The translations under genes and the position numbers were made by a program. This document shows, piece by piece, positions 24,171 through 32,941 of a stretch of DNA of 33,068 nucleotides (position 1 is the first letter of the stretch; each line of letters starts with the position of its first letter). Where the stretch lies: the NCBI GenBank assembly GCA_964487155.1, contig CAZAQB010000022.1, forward strand, positions 1-33,068. Direction: 5' to 3'. This DNA is from CAZAQB01 sp964487155 (GTDB lineage Bacteria > Pseudomonadota > Gammaproteobacteria > Nitrococcales > Nitrococcaceae). Below the pieces are notes generated by a model. That model was not told where the DNA came from. It worked only from the letters and a program-made list of their open reading frames with translations, and did not search any database.

Positions 24171-24539
24171 ATGACCTCCAGCCGGCCTTACCTGATCCGT
24201 GCCCTCTACGAGTGGATCGTCGACAACTCCCTCACGCCCCACCTGCTGGTGGACATCCAGGTGGATGGGGTGGACGCGCCGGTGGAGTTCGCCGAGAACG
24301 GCAAGCTGGTGCTGAACCTCTCGCCCCGGGCGGTGCGGGGCCTGTCCATGGGTAACGATCTGGTCACCTTCGACGCCCGCTTCTCCGGGCGCTCCCGCCG
24401 GGTCAGCGTGCCGGTGCCCGCCGTGCTTGCCATCTACGCCCGCGAGAACGGCCAGGGCATGCTGTTCAGCGACCGCGACGACGGCGGCGACCCCCCCGAG
24501 GGCGGCGGCGGCAAGCCGAGGCTGCGGGTGGTGAAGTAG
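24171..24539 (+). CDS. sspB: ClpXP protease adaptor SspB
   Basis: 122-residue adaptor that delivers ssrA-tagged proteins to ClpXP. The folded substrate-binding domain spans roughly residues 1-95 (SRPYLIRALYEWIVDNSLTPHLLVD, then VLNLSPRAVRGL). A short glycine/aspartate-rich linker follows, and the protein ends KPRLRVVK, matching the C-terminal ClpX-binding tail of E. coli SspB. The ATG at 24171 gives the family start. It lies 26 nt after sspA, with which it is normally cotranscribed. Confidence 0.95.
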   Translation: MTSSRPYLIRALYEWIVDNSLTPHLLVDIQVDGVDAPVEFAENGKLVLNLSPRAVRGLSMGNDLVTFDARFSGRSRRVSVPVPAVLAIYARENGQGMLFSDRDDGGDPPEGGGGKPRLRVVK

Positions 24540-24569
24540 CGCCGAGCGTGGCGCGCTGGGAGTTTGGCC

Positions 24570-24842
24570 GCGAGATGGACGCAAAACAGGAGAGTCAATT
24601 GGCCGCAGATGGACGCGGATGAACGCAGATTTCTCTTTGTTCAGGAACCTGTTAGCCAAGTTGTAATGGCAGCCGGGCCACGGTCACAGCACAGCAACGG
24701 GGTCGCCCGGGCACCGCGCCGCCTGGGCAGCCTTGGCGGGTCGCTCACACCGCGCGCCGTTTCCTCTTTTCTTTCACCTCATCTGCGTTCATCCGCGTCC
24801 ATCTGTGGCCTGTCTTGTCTTGTCATTTCGCGTCCATCTCGC
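24570..24842. repeat. Nested long inverted repeat between sspB and diaA
   Basis: The outer arms GCGAGATGGACGC (24570-24582) and its complement (24830-24842) enclose inner 30-bp arms at 24601-24630 and 24781-24810, which pair at 29 of 30 positions. The arms contain repeated AGATGGACGCGGATGAACGC-like units. About 150 bp separate the inner arms, with no convincing gene. The arm sequence belongs to a repeat type that I recognise as recurring between genes in many bacteria. It lies where sspB (plus) and diaA (minus) converge, and could terminate both or be a remnant of a non-autonomous element. Nothing else is evident in 24540-24852. Confidence 0.65.
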
Positions 24843-24852
24843 GACTGATCCG

Positions 24853-25446
24853 TCACCCCGGTGCGTTGAACAGCTGCTGGTCGATCAGGTCGCACAGGCA
24901 GTGGATCACCAGCAGGTGCACTTCCTGGATGCGGGCGGTGACGTTGCCCGGCACCCGGATCTCGACGTCGCCATCGCGCAGGGCCGCCGCCAGGGGGCCG
25001 CCGTCGCGGCCGCTCAGGGCCACCACCGAGACGTCCCGCTCGTGGGCCGCGGCCACCGCCGCCACGACGTTGGGCGAGTTGCCGCTGGTGCTGATAGCCA
25101 GCAGCACGTCGCCGGCGTGCCCCAGGGCACGGACCTGGCGGCTGAACACCTCCCGGTAGTCGTAGTCGTTGGCGATGGAGGTCAGGGTGGAGCTGTCGGT
25201 GGTCAGGGCCACGGCGGGCAGCCCCGGGCGCTCCATCTCGAAACGGTTGAGCAGCTCCGAGGAGAAGTGCTGGGCATCGGCGGCGGATCCGCCATTGCCG
25301 CACGCCAGGATCTTGCCGTCGGACTGCAGGCAGCGCGCCATGCGCTCTGCCGCCTGCACCACCGCGGGGCTGATCTGGTCCATGGCCATCTGCTTGCTGC
25401 GGATGCTTTCATGGAACTGCTGGGCGACGCGCTCGTGGGGATCCAT
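24853..25446 (-). CDS. diaA: SIS-domain protein DiaA / phosphoheptose isomerase-like
   Basis: 197-residue single SIS-domain protein. The core LACGNGGSAADAQHFSSELLNRFEMERPGLPAVAL and the QVRALGHAGDVLLAISTSGNSPNVV stretch resemble E. coli DiaA, which binds DnaA and times replication initiation. The lpoA-yraN-diaA order is that of E. coli. However, the three residues needed for sedoheptulose-7-phosphate isomerisation by GmhA (E65, Q172, H180 in E. coli GmhA) are all kept here as Glu64, Gln174 and His182, so it may be an active GmhA or bifunctional. The ATG at 25446 fits family length. It lies 43 nt downstream of yraN. Confidence 0.85.
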   Translation of the reverse strand: MDPHERVAQQFHESIRSKQMAMDQISPAVVQAAERMARCLQSDGKILACGNGGSAADAQHFSSELLNRFEMERPGLPAVALTTDSSTLTSIANDYDYREVFSRQVRALGHAGDVLLAISTSGNSPNVVAAVAAAHERDVSVVALSGRDGGPLAAALRDGDVEIRVPGNVTARIQEVHLLVIHCLCDLIDQQLFNAPG

Positions 25447-25489
25447 GGGGGGCCCTCTGCAGGGGAACAGTGCCGGTTACAGCGGCTTC

Positions 25490-25849
25490 TCAGCCCGCCT
25501 CGAAGGCGTTGCGCAGCCAGCGTATCGAGTCCTGGCCGTCGAGGGCCACGACATCGAAACGGCAGGGCCGATCCGGCGCGTGGATTTGCAGGTAGCGCTG
25601 CGCCGCCGCCACCAGCCGCCGGCGCTTGGTGGCATTGACGCTCTCGAAGCCATCGCCGAAGCGGGCGTCGGCGCGGCGGCGCACCTCGACGAACACCAGC
25701 TCGGCGCCGTCGCGCATCACCAGGTCGATCTCGCCGGCCCGGGTGCGGAAGTTGCGCGCCACGCATTCAAGGCCCTGATCGGTCAGGTAGTTGAGCGCCC
25801 GCAACTCGGCGGCCCGGCCCAGGCCGTGGGAGCTGGCCTGGCGGGTCAC
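25490..25849 (-). CDS. yraN: YraN-family (UPF0102) nuclease-like protein
   Basis: 119-residue UPF0102 protein with a predicted restriction-endonuclease-like fold. GRAAELRALNYLTDQGLECVARNFRTRAGEIDLVMRDGAELVFVEVRRR contains the putative metal-binding E-x-D-L and E-V-x-x-R residues of the family. Biological function is not established; a Holliday-junction or DNA-processing role has been suggested. The GTG start at 25849 overlaps the lpoA stop by 4 nt, so it is translationally coupled to lpoA. Confidence 0.92.
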   Translation of the reverse strand: MTRQASSHGLGRAAELRALNYLTDQGLECVARNFRTRAGEIDLVMRDGAELVFVEVRRRADARFGDGFESVNATKRRRLVAAAQRYLQIHAPDRPCRFDVVALDGQDSIRWLRNAFEAG

Positions 25850-27774
25850 CGCAGGCTTTCCCCCTGGCCATAGTAGCGCGGCGGATCATCCATGGGCCTG
25901 AGTTCCTGGCCCCGGAAACGCCCGGCCGGCAGGGCCCGCCGCACCCGGCTCGAAGAGTCCACCCCCAAAGCGCCGGTAGCGCCGCTGATGTGTGCCGACC
26001 TGGGTGCGGAGGGGAGGGCGCGGATGAAGCGGCTCAGCCGGTAGGCGTCCTCGCCGAGCGCGTGCAGCCGGGGCAGGCGGTCCCGGGACTGCGGCCAGAT
26101 CTGGGCCAGCGCCTCCGGCGGTACGGCTGCCTCCAGCTGCTCCGGGGGCAGCAGCAGCCAGGGCGTCTCCACCAGCAGCAGGCCGTTCATGTCGGCATCG
26201 GCCTGGGCATCGTCAGGATCGGCGGCGTGGGCGTGGGAGGTGGCCAGCACCGCCAGGTCCAGCCCTCGGTGGAAGCGGATCTGGGGCATCAGCAGCCGGG
26301 CCTCCCGGGGAAAGGCGGCCAGCATGATGGCGTCCATGTCTGCGCGGCGCCGCGGTTCGAACTCCAGGCTCCGGCCCAGCACCGCGGCCAGTTCCCGGTG
26401 GCGGCGATCACTGGCGTCCAGGTTGAACAGGGCGCGCAGGGGGATCGAGAAATCGCTGCTTCCGGGCTCGTAGCGCTCCCTCTCAACCACCTGGCCGCCG
26501 ATGGCCGAGAAGGCGAGGCGGAATGCCTCGGCCACCCGCTCGCCCCAGTCGGAGAAGGGCGCCAGCAGCGCCACCTGGCGGTAGCCCTGGTCCCAGGCCA
26601 GGGCGGCCGCCGCCGCGGCATCGTCCTCCGGCGCGAGGCCGAACTGGAAGAAGCGCCCCCCCGGCGGCACCGGCTCGTCCTGGGGCAGGCTGTTCAGCGC
26701 CAGCACCGGCACCGGTACATCGTCGCGCACTGCCAGCCGGCCCACCGCCTCCTTGGTGAGCGGCCCCACCACCAGCCGCGCATTCCACTCCGAGGCGAGC
26801 CGGTAGGCGGTCAGCGGGTCCACCCCCAACTCGCCCACGTCGAACACCCGCAGGGCCGGGCGCTCGGCTGCCGGGGCGGCGTAATATGCCGCGAGAAAGC
26901 CCCGCTGCACGGCCTGGCCGGCGCTTGCCAGCCGCCCGCTCAGGGGCAGCAACAGGGCAACGCGCCGAGGCGGGCGCAGGCGCTCCAGCTGGGCTGCCAG
27001 TTCGTCCCGGGCGATGGCATGGCCGGGGTGCAGGGGATAGCGCTCGCGCCAGGCGTCGACCTCGCGTTCCAGCCTGGCCGCATCCAGGGCGTGCTCTCTG
27101 AGCAGGTAGGCCAGTTCCAGCCAGCCGCCGAAGCGGTCCGGGGGCGGCGGCACCAGTGCCCGGAGCTGTTCCATGGGGACTTCGCCGAGCCGCTGCCAGA
27201 GCGTTGCCCGGTTTTGCTGCAGGGCCTGCGAGCCCTCCAGCAGCGCCGCCAGGCGATCCTGGGTGCGGGCCGCTTCCAGCGGCTGCCCGGCGGCCTCCAG
27301 CAGCGCGGCCTGCAGTTCCAGCCACTGCCGGCGCGCCTCGGGGGGAAGGCCGGGAGCCGGACCCGGCGCAAGCAACGCGGCGCCGGCCTCGGCGCGCCCC
27401 TCCAGCCGCAACAGCCGGGCCTGGAGCAGCCGGTAGCGGGCCGCGGGCTGCATGCCCAGGTCGCTGGGCTCCAGGCCCTCCAGCAGCCGCCCGACCGCGT
27501 CTGGGTCGGCGAGGCGCCAGCGCAGTTGCGCGGCGTTCAGGCGCAGCCGCTGGCTCTCGGGCGCCGGTGCGGCGGCCGCGGCCTCCTCCAGCAGCTCCGC
27601 CGCTTCGGCGAGGCGGCCGTCCTCCAGAGCCGCCTCGGCCTGGCTGGCGAGCCGCTGGTGGGCGGGCGGCCCGGGCGGCTCCGGAGGTTGGGTCGCGCAG
27701 CCCGCCAGCAGGGCCAGCGAAGCCAGCAGGACCGTGGCGGCCGGAGTCCAGCGGCGCCCGGACTGGGAATTCAT
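25846..27774 (-). CDS. lpoA: Penicillin-binding protein activator LpoA
   Basis: 642-residue outer-membrane lipoprotein that activates PBP1A from the periplasmic side. The signal ends in the lipobox LLAGC (Cys26). An alanine/leucine-rich TPR-like N-terminal domain (about residues 35-270) is followed by a periplasmic-binding-protein-like domain (from PPRRVALLLPLSGRLASAGQAVQRGF, about 290-600). The ATG at 27774 precedes the signal peptide directly; the open frame extends upstream, but that part has no family resemblance. The length is close to E. coli LpoA. It is divergent from rsmI across a 203-nt gap and starts the lpoA-yraN-diaA operon. Confidence 0.93.
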   Translation of the reverse strand: MNSQSGRRWTPAATVLLASLALLAGCATQPPEPPGPPAHQRLASQAEAALEDGRLAEAAELLEEAAAAAPAPESQRLRLNAAQLRWRLADPDAVGRLLEGLEPSDLGMQPAARYRLLQARLLRLEGRAEAGAALLAPGPAPGLPPEARRQWLELQAALLEAAGQPLEAARTQDRLAALLEGSQALQQNRATLWQRLGEVPMEQLRALVPPPPDRFGGWLELAYLLREHALDAARLEREVDAWRERYPLHPGHAIARDELAAQLERLRPPRRVALLLPLSGRLASAGQAVQRGFLAAYYAAPAAERPALRVFDVGELGVDPLTAYRLASEWNARLVVGPLTKEAVGRLAVRDDVPVPVLALNSLPQDEPVPPGGRFFQFGLAPEDDAAAAAALAWDQGYRQVALLAPFSDWGERVAEAFRLAFSAIGGQVVERERYEPGSSDFSIPLRALFNLDASDRRHRELAAVLGRSLEFEPRRRADMDAIMLAAFPREARLLMPQIRFHRGLDLAVLATSHAHAADPDDAQADADMNGLLLVETPWLLLPPEQLEAAVPPEALAQIWPQSRDRLPRLHALGEDAYRLSRFIRALPSAPRSAHISGATGALGVDSSSRVRRALPAGRFRGQELRPMDDPPRYYGQGESLR

Positions 27775-27977
27775 GGGCGGTTCACCTGTTGCGTCGTTCA
27801 GGGTCGGGGCTGGCTGTGGCCGGCGGGTGGAGCAGCCTGGGCAGCGGAGTTCACTGGCAGCCTGAGTCCGACAGCCTGCCAGACCACTAGAATACGTCCT
27901 GGCGATGGCTGCCGGTGGATGGCTCGCGGAGATCCGGCCGGTCAAGGTCGGCCAAGTTTCCTCACAGGGAGTTCACG

Positions 27978-28823
27978 GTGTCAATCCAGGCGGGAGTGCT
28001 CTACGTGGTGGCTACGCCTATCGGCAACCCCGGGGATCTCAGTCCCCGGGCCCGCGCGACCCTGGCGGCGGTGGATGCGGTGGCGGCGGAGGACACCCGC
28101 CGGGCCGGCCGGCTGCTGCGTTCCCTGGGCCTGCAAGTCCCCCTGGTGAGCTGCCATGAACACAACGAGCAGGCACGGGCACCGGGCCTGGTGCGGCGCC
28201 TGGCCGCCGGCGAGTCCCTGGCCCTGGTGAGCGACGCGGGCACCCCCCTGGTGAGCGATCCGGGCTATCGCCTGGTGCGCGCCGCCCGGGAGGCCGGCAT
28301 ACGGGTCTCTCCGGTGCCTGGACCCAGCGCCGCCATGGCGGCGCTGTCGGTGGCCGGCCTGCCCAGCGACCGCTTCGTCTTCGAGGGCTTCCTGCCGGCC
28401 CGGGCCGCTGCTCGGCGAAGCGCCCTGGAGGCTCTCGCCCAGGAATCCCGGACCCTCATCTTCTTCGAGGCCGGCCGGCGGCTGGCCGGCTCGCTGGCCG
28501 ACCTGTGTGCCGGCTTCGGCGGGGATCGGGAAGCCTGCCTGGCCCGGGAACTCACCAAGGACTTCGAGACCGTGCGTTCGGGCACCCTCGCAGAACTCCG
28601 CGACTGGGTCGCCGCGGACCCGCAGCAGCAGCTGGGAGAACTGGTGCTGGTGGTGAAGGGCGTGCCGGCGGAGCGCGGCTCGGGCCAGACCGCCGACGCT
28701 GACCGGGTGCTGAGCGTGCTGCTGGAGGCCCTGCCCACCGCGCAGGCGGTGAGCCTGGCGGCGCGCATTACCGGGGCGCCACGCAACCGCCTCTACCGGG
28801 AGGCCCTGGAGCGCAAACCCTGA
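27978..28823 (+). CDS. rsmI: 16S rRNA (cytidine-1402-2'-O)-methyltransferase RsmI
   Basis: 281-residue SAM-dependent methyltransferase (YraL family, tetrapyrrole-methylase fold) that 2'-O-methylates C1402 of 16S rRNA; RsmH (also in this window) adds the N4-methyl group at the same nucleotide. Typical stretches are LYVVATPIGNPGDLSPRA, EDTRRAGRLLRSLG, LVSDAGTPLVSDPGYRLV and PGPSAAMAALSVAGLPSDRFVFEGFLP. I chose the GTG at 27978, preceded by AGGGAG; an ATG at 27915 would add an atypical 21-residue extension. Confidence 0.93.
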   Translation: MSIQAGVLYVVATPIGNPGDLSPRARATLAAVDAVAAEDTRRAGRLLRSLGLQVPLVSCHEHNEQARAPGLVRRLAAGESLALVSDAGTPLVSDPGYRLVRAAREAGIRVSPVPGPSAAMAALSVAGLPSDRFVFEGFLPARAAARRSALEALAQESRTLIFFEAGRRLAGSLADLCAGFGGDREACLARELTKDFETVRSGTLAELRDWVAADPQQQLGELVLVVKGVPAERGSGQTADADRVLSVLLEALPTAQAVSLAARITGAPRNRLYREALERKP

Positions 28824-28852
28824 GCGGCGCTGGCTGCCGTCCGGTCAGTGGG

Positions 28853-28881
28853 GCGACGGCCGGATCGAAGCCCGTTACACT
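28853..28881 (+). promoter_or_regulatory. Possible rnpB promoter
   Basis: TACACT (28876-28881) sits at the right distance (about 7 nt) before the rnpB 5' end. The -35 position, 17 nt further upstream, reads GCGACG, a weak match. The -10 is persuasive, the -35 is not. Confidence 0.4.
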
Positions 28882-28888
28882 GGTCGAA

Positions 28889-29238
<350 letters not shown>

Positions 29239-29435
29239 TTTTCCTCTTCAGTTCCCGCCGAACGATTGTCTTCTGTATTAAAGCCTTGGCCTGGCTTTGT
29301 CCCAGTGAGCCTGAGTCATTCAGCGTAACAATCTGTATTGCTAGCCGTTTTTGCAGGCCTCCGGAGGCTTCCACCCCTGTCGTCGATGTGCGACGTAAGT
29401 CGCTGTCGACAAAGGAAGATTGCATTCGCGCGAGG
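29239..29435. other. Intergenic stretch between rnpB and the mra promoter
   Basis: About 200 nt with lower GC than the surroundings. It contains a 12-bp palindrome GCCTCCGGAGGC (29357-29368) next to a short T-run. I see no gene, tRNA or recognisable binding site. Confidence 0.4.
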
Positions 29436-29464
29436 TTGACGCCGGGTATGGGGCTACTTATAGT
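29436..29464 (+). promoter_or_regulatory. Sigma70 promoter of the mraZ division/cell-wall cluster
   Basis: TTGACG (29436-29441) and TATAGT (29459-29464) are separated by exactly 17 nt, both at 5 of 6 matches to consensus. Transcription would start near 29471, just before the MraZ boxes. This corresponds to the Pmra promoter that drives the dcw cluster in E. coli. Confidence 0.7.
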
Positions 29465-29472
29465 GTCGTGAA

Positions 29473-29507
29473 GTGGGAGTCAGTGGGAAAAAATGGATTT
29501 TTTGGGT
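29473..29507 (+). promoter_or_regulatory. MraZ operator (TGG(G) boxes at 10-nt spacing)
   Basis: GTGGGA occurs at 29473 and 29483, AATGGA at 29493 and TTGGGT at about 29502, so the TGG cores recur once per helical turn. MraZ is known to bind direct repeats of this type upstream of its own gene and repress the cluster. The boxes overlap the start of the transcript predicted from 29436-29464. Confidence 0.65.
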
Positions 29508-29523
29508 GGGGACGGGATAGCCG

Positions 29524-29988
29524 GTGTTCTCTGGGTTTCGCGGGGTCCATTACATCAGCCTCGACGCCAAGGGGCGTCTGGCCTGGCCGTCCCGCTACCG
29601 GGAGCGGTTGCAGGAGCACTGCGAGGGTGAGCTGGTGCTGACCATCCATCCCTCCGAGCGCTGCCTGCTGGTCTACCCGCGGCCGGAATGGGAAGACATC
29701 GAGGAACGCCTGACCCGACTGCCGGGGCTCAATCCCGCGGCGCGCCGGCTGCAGCGGCTGCTCATCGGTCATGCCCTGGAGTGCCAGCTGGACGGCGCCG
29801 GCCGCATCCTGGTCACGCCACCCCTGCGGGAGTTCGCGGGCATGGACCGCAAGACGGTGCTGACCGGACTGGGCAACAAGTTCGAGCTCTGGGACGAAAC
29901 CACGTGGAGCAGCAGCCGCGAGCAGTGGCTGCAGGAGAACGCCGAAGATGAGTCGCTCTCCGGCGAGCTGGAATCGCTGGCCCTGTGA
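29524..29988 (+). CDS. mraZ: Transcriptional regulator MraZ
   Basis: 154-residue MraZ with two AbrB/SpoVT-like repeats. The N-terminal GVHYISLDAKGRLAWPSRYRERL and the second repeat LECQLDGAGRILVTPPLREFAGM each carry the D-x-x-G-R(L/I) DNA-contact motif. It represses the dcw cluster, including itself, through the TGG boxes upstream. The GTG start at 29524 gives MFSGFRGVH, the expected family N terminus; no strong ribosome binding site is present, in keeping with modest expression. rsmH follows after 10 nt. Confidence 0.95.
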   Translation: MFSGFRGVHYISLDAKGRLAWPSRYRERLQEHCEGELVLTIHPSERCLLVYPRPEWEDIEERLTRLPGLNPAARRLQRLLIGHALECQLDGAGRILVTPPLREFAGMDRKTVLTGLGNKFELWDETTWSSSREQWLQENAEDESLSGELESLAL

Positions 29989-29998
29989 GGCGCCGACG

Positions 29999-30934
29999 AT
30001 GGGTTCAGGCCTGCATCGGCCGGTGCTCTACGACGACGTGCTGCAGGCGCTGGCGGTGCGTGCCGACGGCTGCTACGTGGACGCCACCTTCGGCCGCGGC
30101 GGCCACGCCGCCGGCATCCTGGAGCGGCTAGGGCCCGAGGCGCGCCTCTGGCTGCTGGACCGGGATCCGGCCGCGGTGGCGGCCGCCCGGGAGCGGTTCG
30201 GGGCCGATTCCCGCTGCCACATCGTCCAGGCCTCCTTCGGCGAACTCCCCGAACTGGCCCGTGCCGCGGGCCTGGTGGGCGCGGTGGACGGCCTGCTGCT
30301 GGACCTGGGCGTGTCCTCGCCGCAGCTGGATGATGCCGAGCGGGGCTTCAGTTTCCTGCGCGACGGCCCCCTGGACATGCGCATGGACCCGGCCAGCGGC
30401 CCCAGTGCCGCCGAGTGGCTGGCCCGGGCGCCGGAATCGGAGATCCGGCGCGTGCTGCGGGTCTACGGCGAGGAGCCCCAGGCCGGCCGCATCGCCCGGG
30501 CCGTGGCAGAGGCCCGCCGCCAGGGCCGGGCGCCGCAGCGCACCGCCGAGCTGGCCCGGCTGATCGAGGCCGCCGGGGTGCGCCGTGAGCCCGGCCGGCA
30601 CCCGGCCACCCGGGCCTTCCAGGGCATCCGGATTCACATCAACGGCGAACTGGACGCCCTGGAGCGGCTGCTGGCCGGCCTGCCGGCGCTGCTGGCACCC
30701 GGCGGGCGGGTGGCGGTGATCAGCTTCCACTCGCTGGAGGACCGGCGGGTCAAGCGTGCCCTGCGTGATCGCAGCCGGGTGGGGGACCTGCCCCCCGGCG
30801 TGCCGCTGCCGCCGCCGGAGCGCCGTCCCACTCTGCGCTTGGTGGGTGGCGCCCGGCATCCCGGTGAGGCGGAACGGGCGGCCAATCCCAGGGCCCGGAG
30901 CGCCGTGTTGCGGGTGGCGGAGCGGCTGGCGTGA
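29999..30934 (+). CDS. rsmH: 16S rRNA (cytosine-1402-N4)-methyltransferase RsmH
   Basis: 311-residue SAM-dependent methyltransferase (MraW). It opens GLHRPVLYDDVLQAL; SAM motif I is YVDATFGRGGHAAGIL and DGLLLDLGVSSPQLDDAERGFSF holds the catalytic region. A small helical insert domain precedes FQGIRIHINGELDALE and VISFHSLEDRRVK. The ATG at 29999 gives the normal length. It modifies the same nucleotide as RsmI. The stop overlaps the ftsL GTG start by 4 nt. Confidence 0.96.
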   Translation: MGSGLHRPVLYDDVLQALAVRADGCYVDATFGRGGHAAGILERLGPEARLWLLDRDPAAVAAARERFGADSRCHIVQASFGELPELARAAGLVGAVDGLLLDLGVSSPQLDDAERGFSFLRDGPLDMRMDPASGPSAAEWLARAPESEIRRVLRVYGEEPQAGRIARAVAEARRQGRAPQRTAELARLIEAAGVRREPGRHPATRAFQGIRIHINGELDALERLLAGLPALLAPGGRVAVISFHSLEDRRVKRALRDRSRVGDLPPGVPLPPPERRPTLRLVGGARHPGEAERAANPRARSAVLRVAERLA

Positions 30935-31224
30935 GGGCCGCCTGGCCGGTGTCCGCGGCCCTGCTGGCGCTGGTGGTGGCGAGCGCCGTGGCTGTGGTGC
31001 TGTACAAGCACCACAGCCGCCGTGCGTTCATCGAGTTGCAGCGCCTGGAGGAGCAGCGGGACCGCCTCCAGGTGCAGTGGAGCCGGCTGCGCCTCGAGCA
31101 GGGCGCCTGGTCCACCCACGGCCGGGTGGAGCGGCTGGCCCGGGAGCGGCTGGACATGGTGGCGCCGGGGCCGGAGGCCGAGGTGATTCGACTGGATGTA
31201 CCGACGGAGCGAAGCGGTGAGTGA
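30931..31224 (+). CDS. ftsL: Cell division protein FtsL
   Basis: 97-residue bitopic membrane protein of the divisome. One transmembrane segment (about residues 5-25, ALLALVVASAVAVVL) is followed by a periplasmic coiled coil rich in Leu/Glu/Arg (about 33-75, ELQRLEEQRDRLQVQWSRLRLE). It forms the FtsQLB complex that activates FtsWI. Sequence conservation is low, so the call rests on size, topology and the rsmH-ftsL-ftsI order. The GTG start overlaps the rsmH stop. Confidence 0.93.
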   Translation: MRAAWPVSAALLALVVASAVAVVLYKHHSRRAFIELQRLEEQRDRLQVQWSRLRLEQGAWSTHGRVERLARERLDMVAPGPEAEVIRLDVPTERSGE

Positions 31225-32941
31225 CACCTCCACGGACCAACGGCCGGCGGCCGGCCGGACTGCCTGGCGGGCTGCCCTGCTGCTGGGGCTGCTGGCCCTG
31301 TCGGGGGCGGCGCTGGTGGCGCGGGCCATGGACCTGCAGATCCGCGATCACGAGTTCCTGCAGGGCCAGGGCGACGCGCGCCACCTGCGCCTTGCCGAGC
31401 TGCCGGCCCACCGCGGGGCGATCGTGGACCGGCACGGAGAGCCCCTCGCCATGAGCGCCCCGGTGGACAGCGCCTGGGCGGATCCGGCGGTACTGGCCAG
31501 CGCGTCCGGCCGGCTGCCGGCCCTGGCGCGGGTGCTGGGCCTGAATCCCCGCCGCCTCGCCCGGGAGCTGGAGCGTCGCTCCGGACAGTCCTTCTTCTAC
31601 CTGCGGCGCCACCTGGAGCCGGAACTCGCCCGCCAGGTGCGGGAGCTCGCGATTCCCGGCGTCTACCTGCGCCGCGAGTACCGGCGCTTCTACCCCTCGG
31701 GGGAGGTGGCCGCCCATCTGCTGGGCTTCACCAACATCGACGACCGGGGCCAGGAGGGCCTGGAGCTGGCCTACGATCACTGGCTGCGGGGCGAGCCGGG
31801 CGCCAAGCGCGTGCTGCGCGATAATCGGGGCCACATCGTGGAGGACGTGGAGCGGCTGCGCGCCCCGCAGCCGGGCCGGGACCTGGCGCTCGCCATCGAC
31901 CGGCGTCTGCAGTATCTGGCCTACCGGGAGCTGAAGGCGGCGGTGCAGCGCCACCGCGCCCGTTCCGGCTCTCTGGTGCTGCTGGATGTCGCCACCGGCG
32001 AGGTGCTGGCGATGGTCAATCAGCCGGCCTTCAACCCCAACGACCGCAGCCAGATCGAGGCCCGGCGCACCCGCAACCGGGCGGTCACCGACGTGTTCGA
32101 GCCGGGCTCCACCATCAAGCCGTTCACGGTGGCGGCCGCCCTGCAGAGCGGGCGGTATGCCCCGCACACGCCCGTGGACACCTCGCCGGGGGTGCTGCGG
32201 GTGGGCCGCGAGCGGGTCCGGGACATCCGCGACTACGGCCGCATCGACGTCACCACCGTGATCCGCAAGTCCAGCAACGTCGGCGCCGCCCGCATCGCCC
32301 TCGAGCTGCCGGAGGGCAGCGTCTGGCGGCAGCTGGGGGGGCTCGGCTTCGGCCGGTCCACCGGCAGCGGCTTCCCCGGCGAGGCTGCCGGCCACCTGGC
32401 CGCCATGCCGCCGCGGCGCCCCATCGAGCGCGCTACGCTCGCCTTCGGCTACGGCGTCTCGGCCACCCCGCTGCAGCTGGCCCAGGCTTACGGCGTGCTG
32501 GCGGCGGACGGGCTGCTGCGGCCGGTGAGCCTGCTGCGCCGCGACCAGGCGCCGGCCGGCGAGCGGGTGTTGCCGGCCGCCACGGCCCGCGCCGTGCGGC
32601 GCATGATGGAGACCGTGGTGTCCCAGGGCGGCACCGCGCCCATGGCGGCGGTGCCCGGCTACCGGGTGGCGGGCAAGACCGGCACGGTGCGCAAGCCGGT
32701 GCCCGGCGGTTACGCCGAGGACCGCTACGTGGCGATGTTCGCCGGCATGGCGCCCGCGGCCCAGCCGCGCTTCGTGATGGCGGTCATTATCGACGAGCCC
32801 CAGGGACAGGATTACTACGGCGGCCAGGTGGCCGCGCCGGTGTTCGCCGCGGTCATGGCCGGCGCCCTGCGCCTGCGCGACGTGGCGCCGGACGCCCTGC
32901 CCGCGGCGCCGCCGCTGGTGGCGTCCCGAGGGCAGCCCTGA
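31217..32941 (+). CDS. ftsI: Peptidoglycan D,D-transpeptidase FtsI (PBP3)
   Basis: 574-residue septal transpeptidase. It has an N-terminal cytoplasmic tail, a transmembrane helix (about residues 17-37), a pedestal domain and a C-terminal transpeptidase domain. Active-site motifs are S-T-I-K (Ser298 nucleophile, Lys301), S-S-N (Ser352) and K-T-G (Lys487). The GTG at 31217 has GGAG 8-9 nt upstream and overlaps ftsL by 8 nt; an ATG at 31196 would add seven residues and has no clear ribosome binding site. It works with FtsW, activated by FtsQLB/FtsN, and is the target of PBP3-specific beta-lactams. The stop shares one base with the murE start. Confidence 0.96.
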   Translation: MSDTSTDQRPAAGRTAWRAALLLGLLALSGAALVARAMDLQIRDHEFLQGQGDARHLRLAELPAHRGAIVDRHGEPLAMSAPVDSAWADPAVLASASGRLPALARVLGLNPRRLARELERRSGQSFFYLRRHLEPELARQVRELAIPGVYLRREYRRFYPSGEVAAHLLGFTNIDDRGQEGLELAYDHWLRGEPGAKRVLRDNRGHIVEDVERLRAPQPGRDLALAIDRRLQYLAYRELKAAVQRHRARSGSLVLLDVATGEVLAMVNQPAFNPNDRSQIEARRTRNRAVTDVFEPGSTIKPFTVAAALQSGRYAPHTPVDTSPGVLRVGRERVRDIRDYGRIDVTTVIRKSSNVGAARIALELPEGSVWRQLGGLGFGRSTGSGFPGEAAGHLAAMPPRRPIERATLAFGYGVSATPLQLAQAYGVLAADGLLRPVSLLRRDQAPAGERVLPAATARAVRRMMETVVSQGGTAPMAAVPGYRVAGKTGTVRKPVPGGYAEDRYVAMFAGMAPAAQPRFVMAVIIDEPQGQDYYGGQVAAPVFAAVMAGALRLRDVAPDALPAAPPLVASRGQP

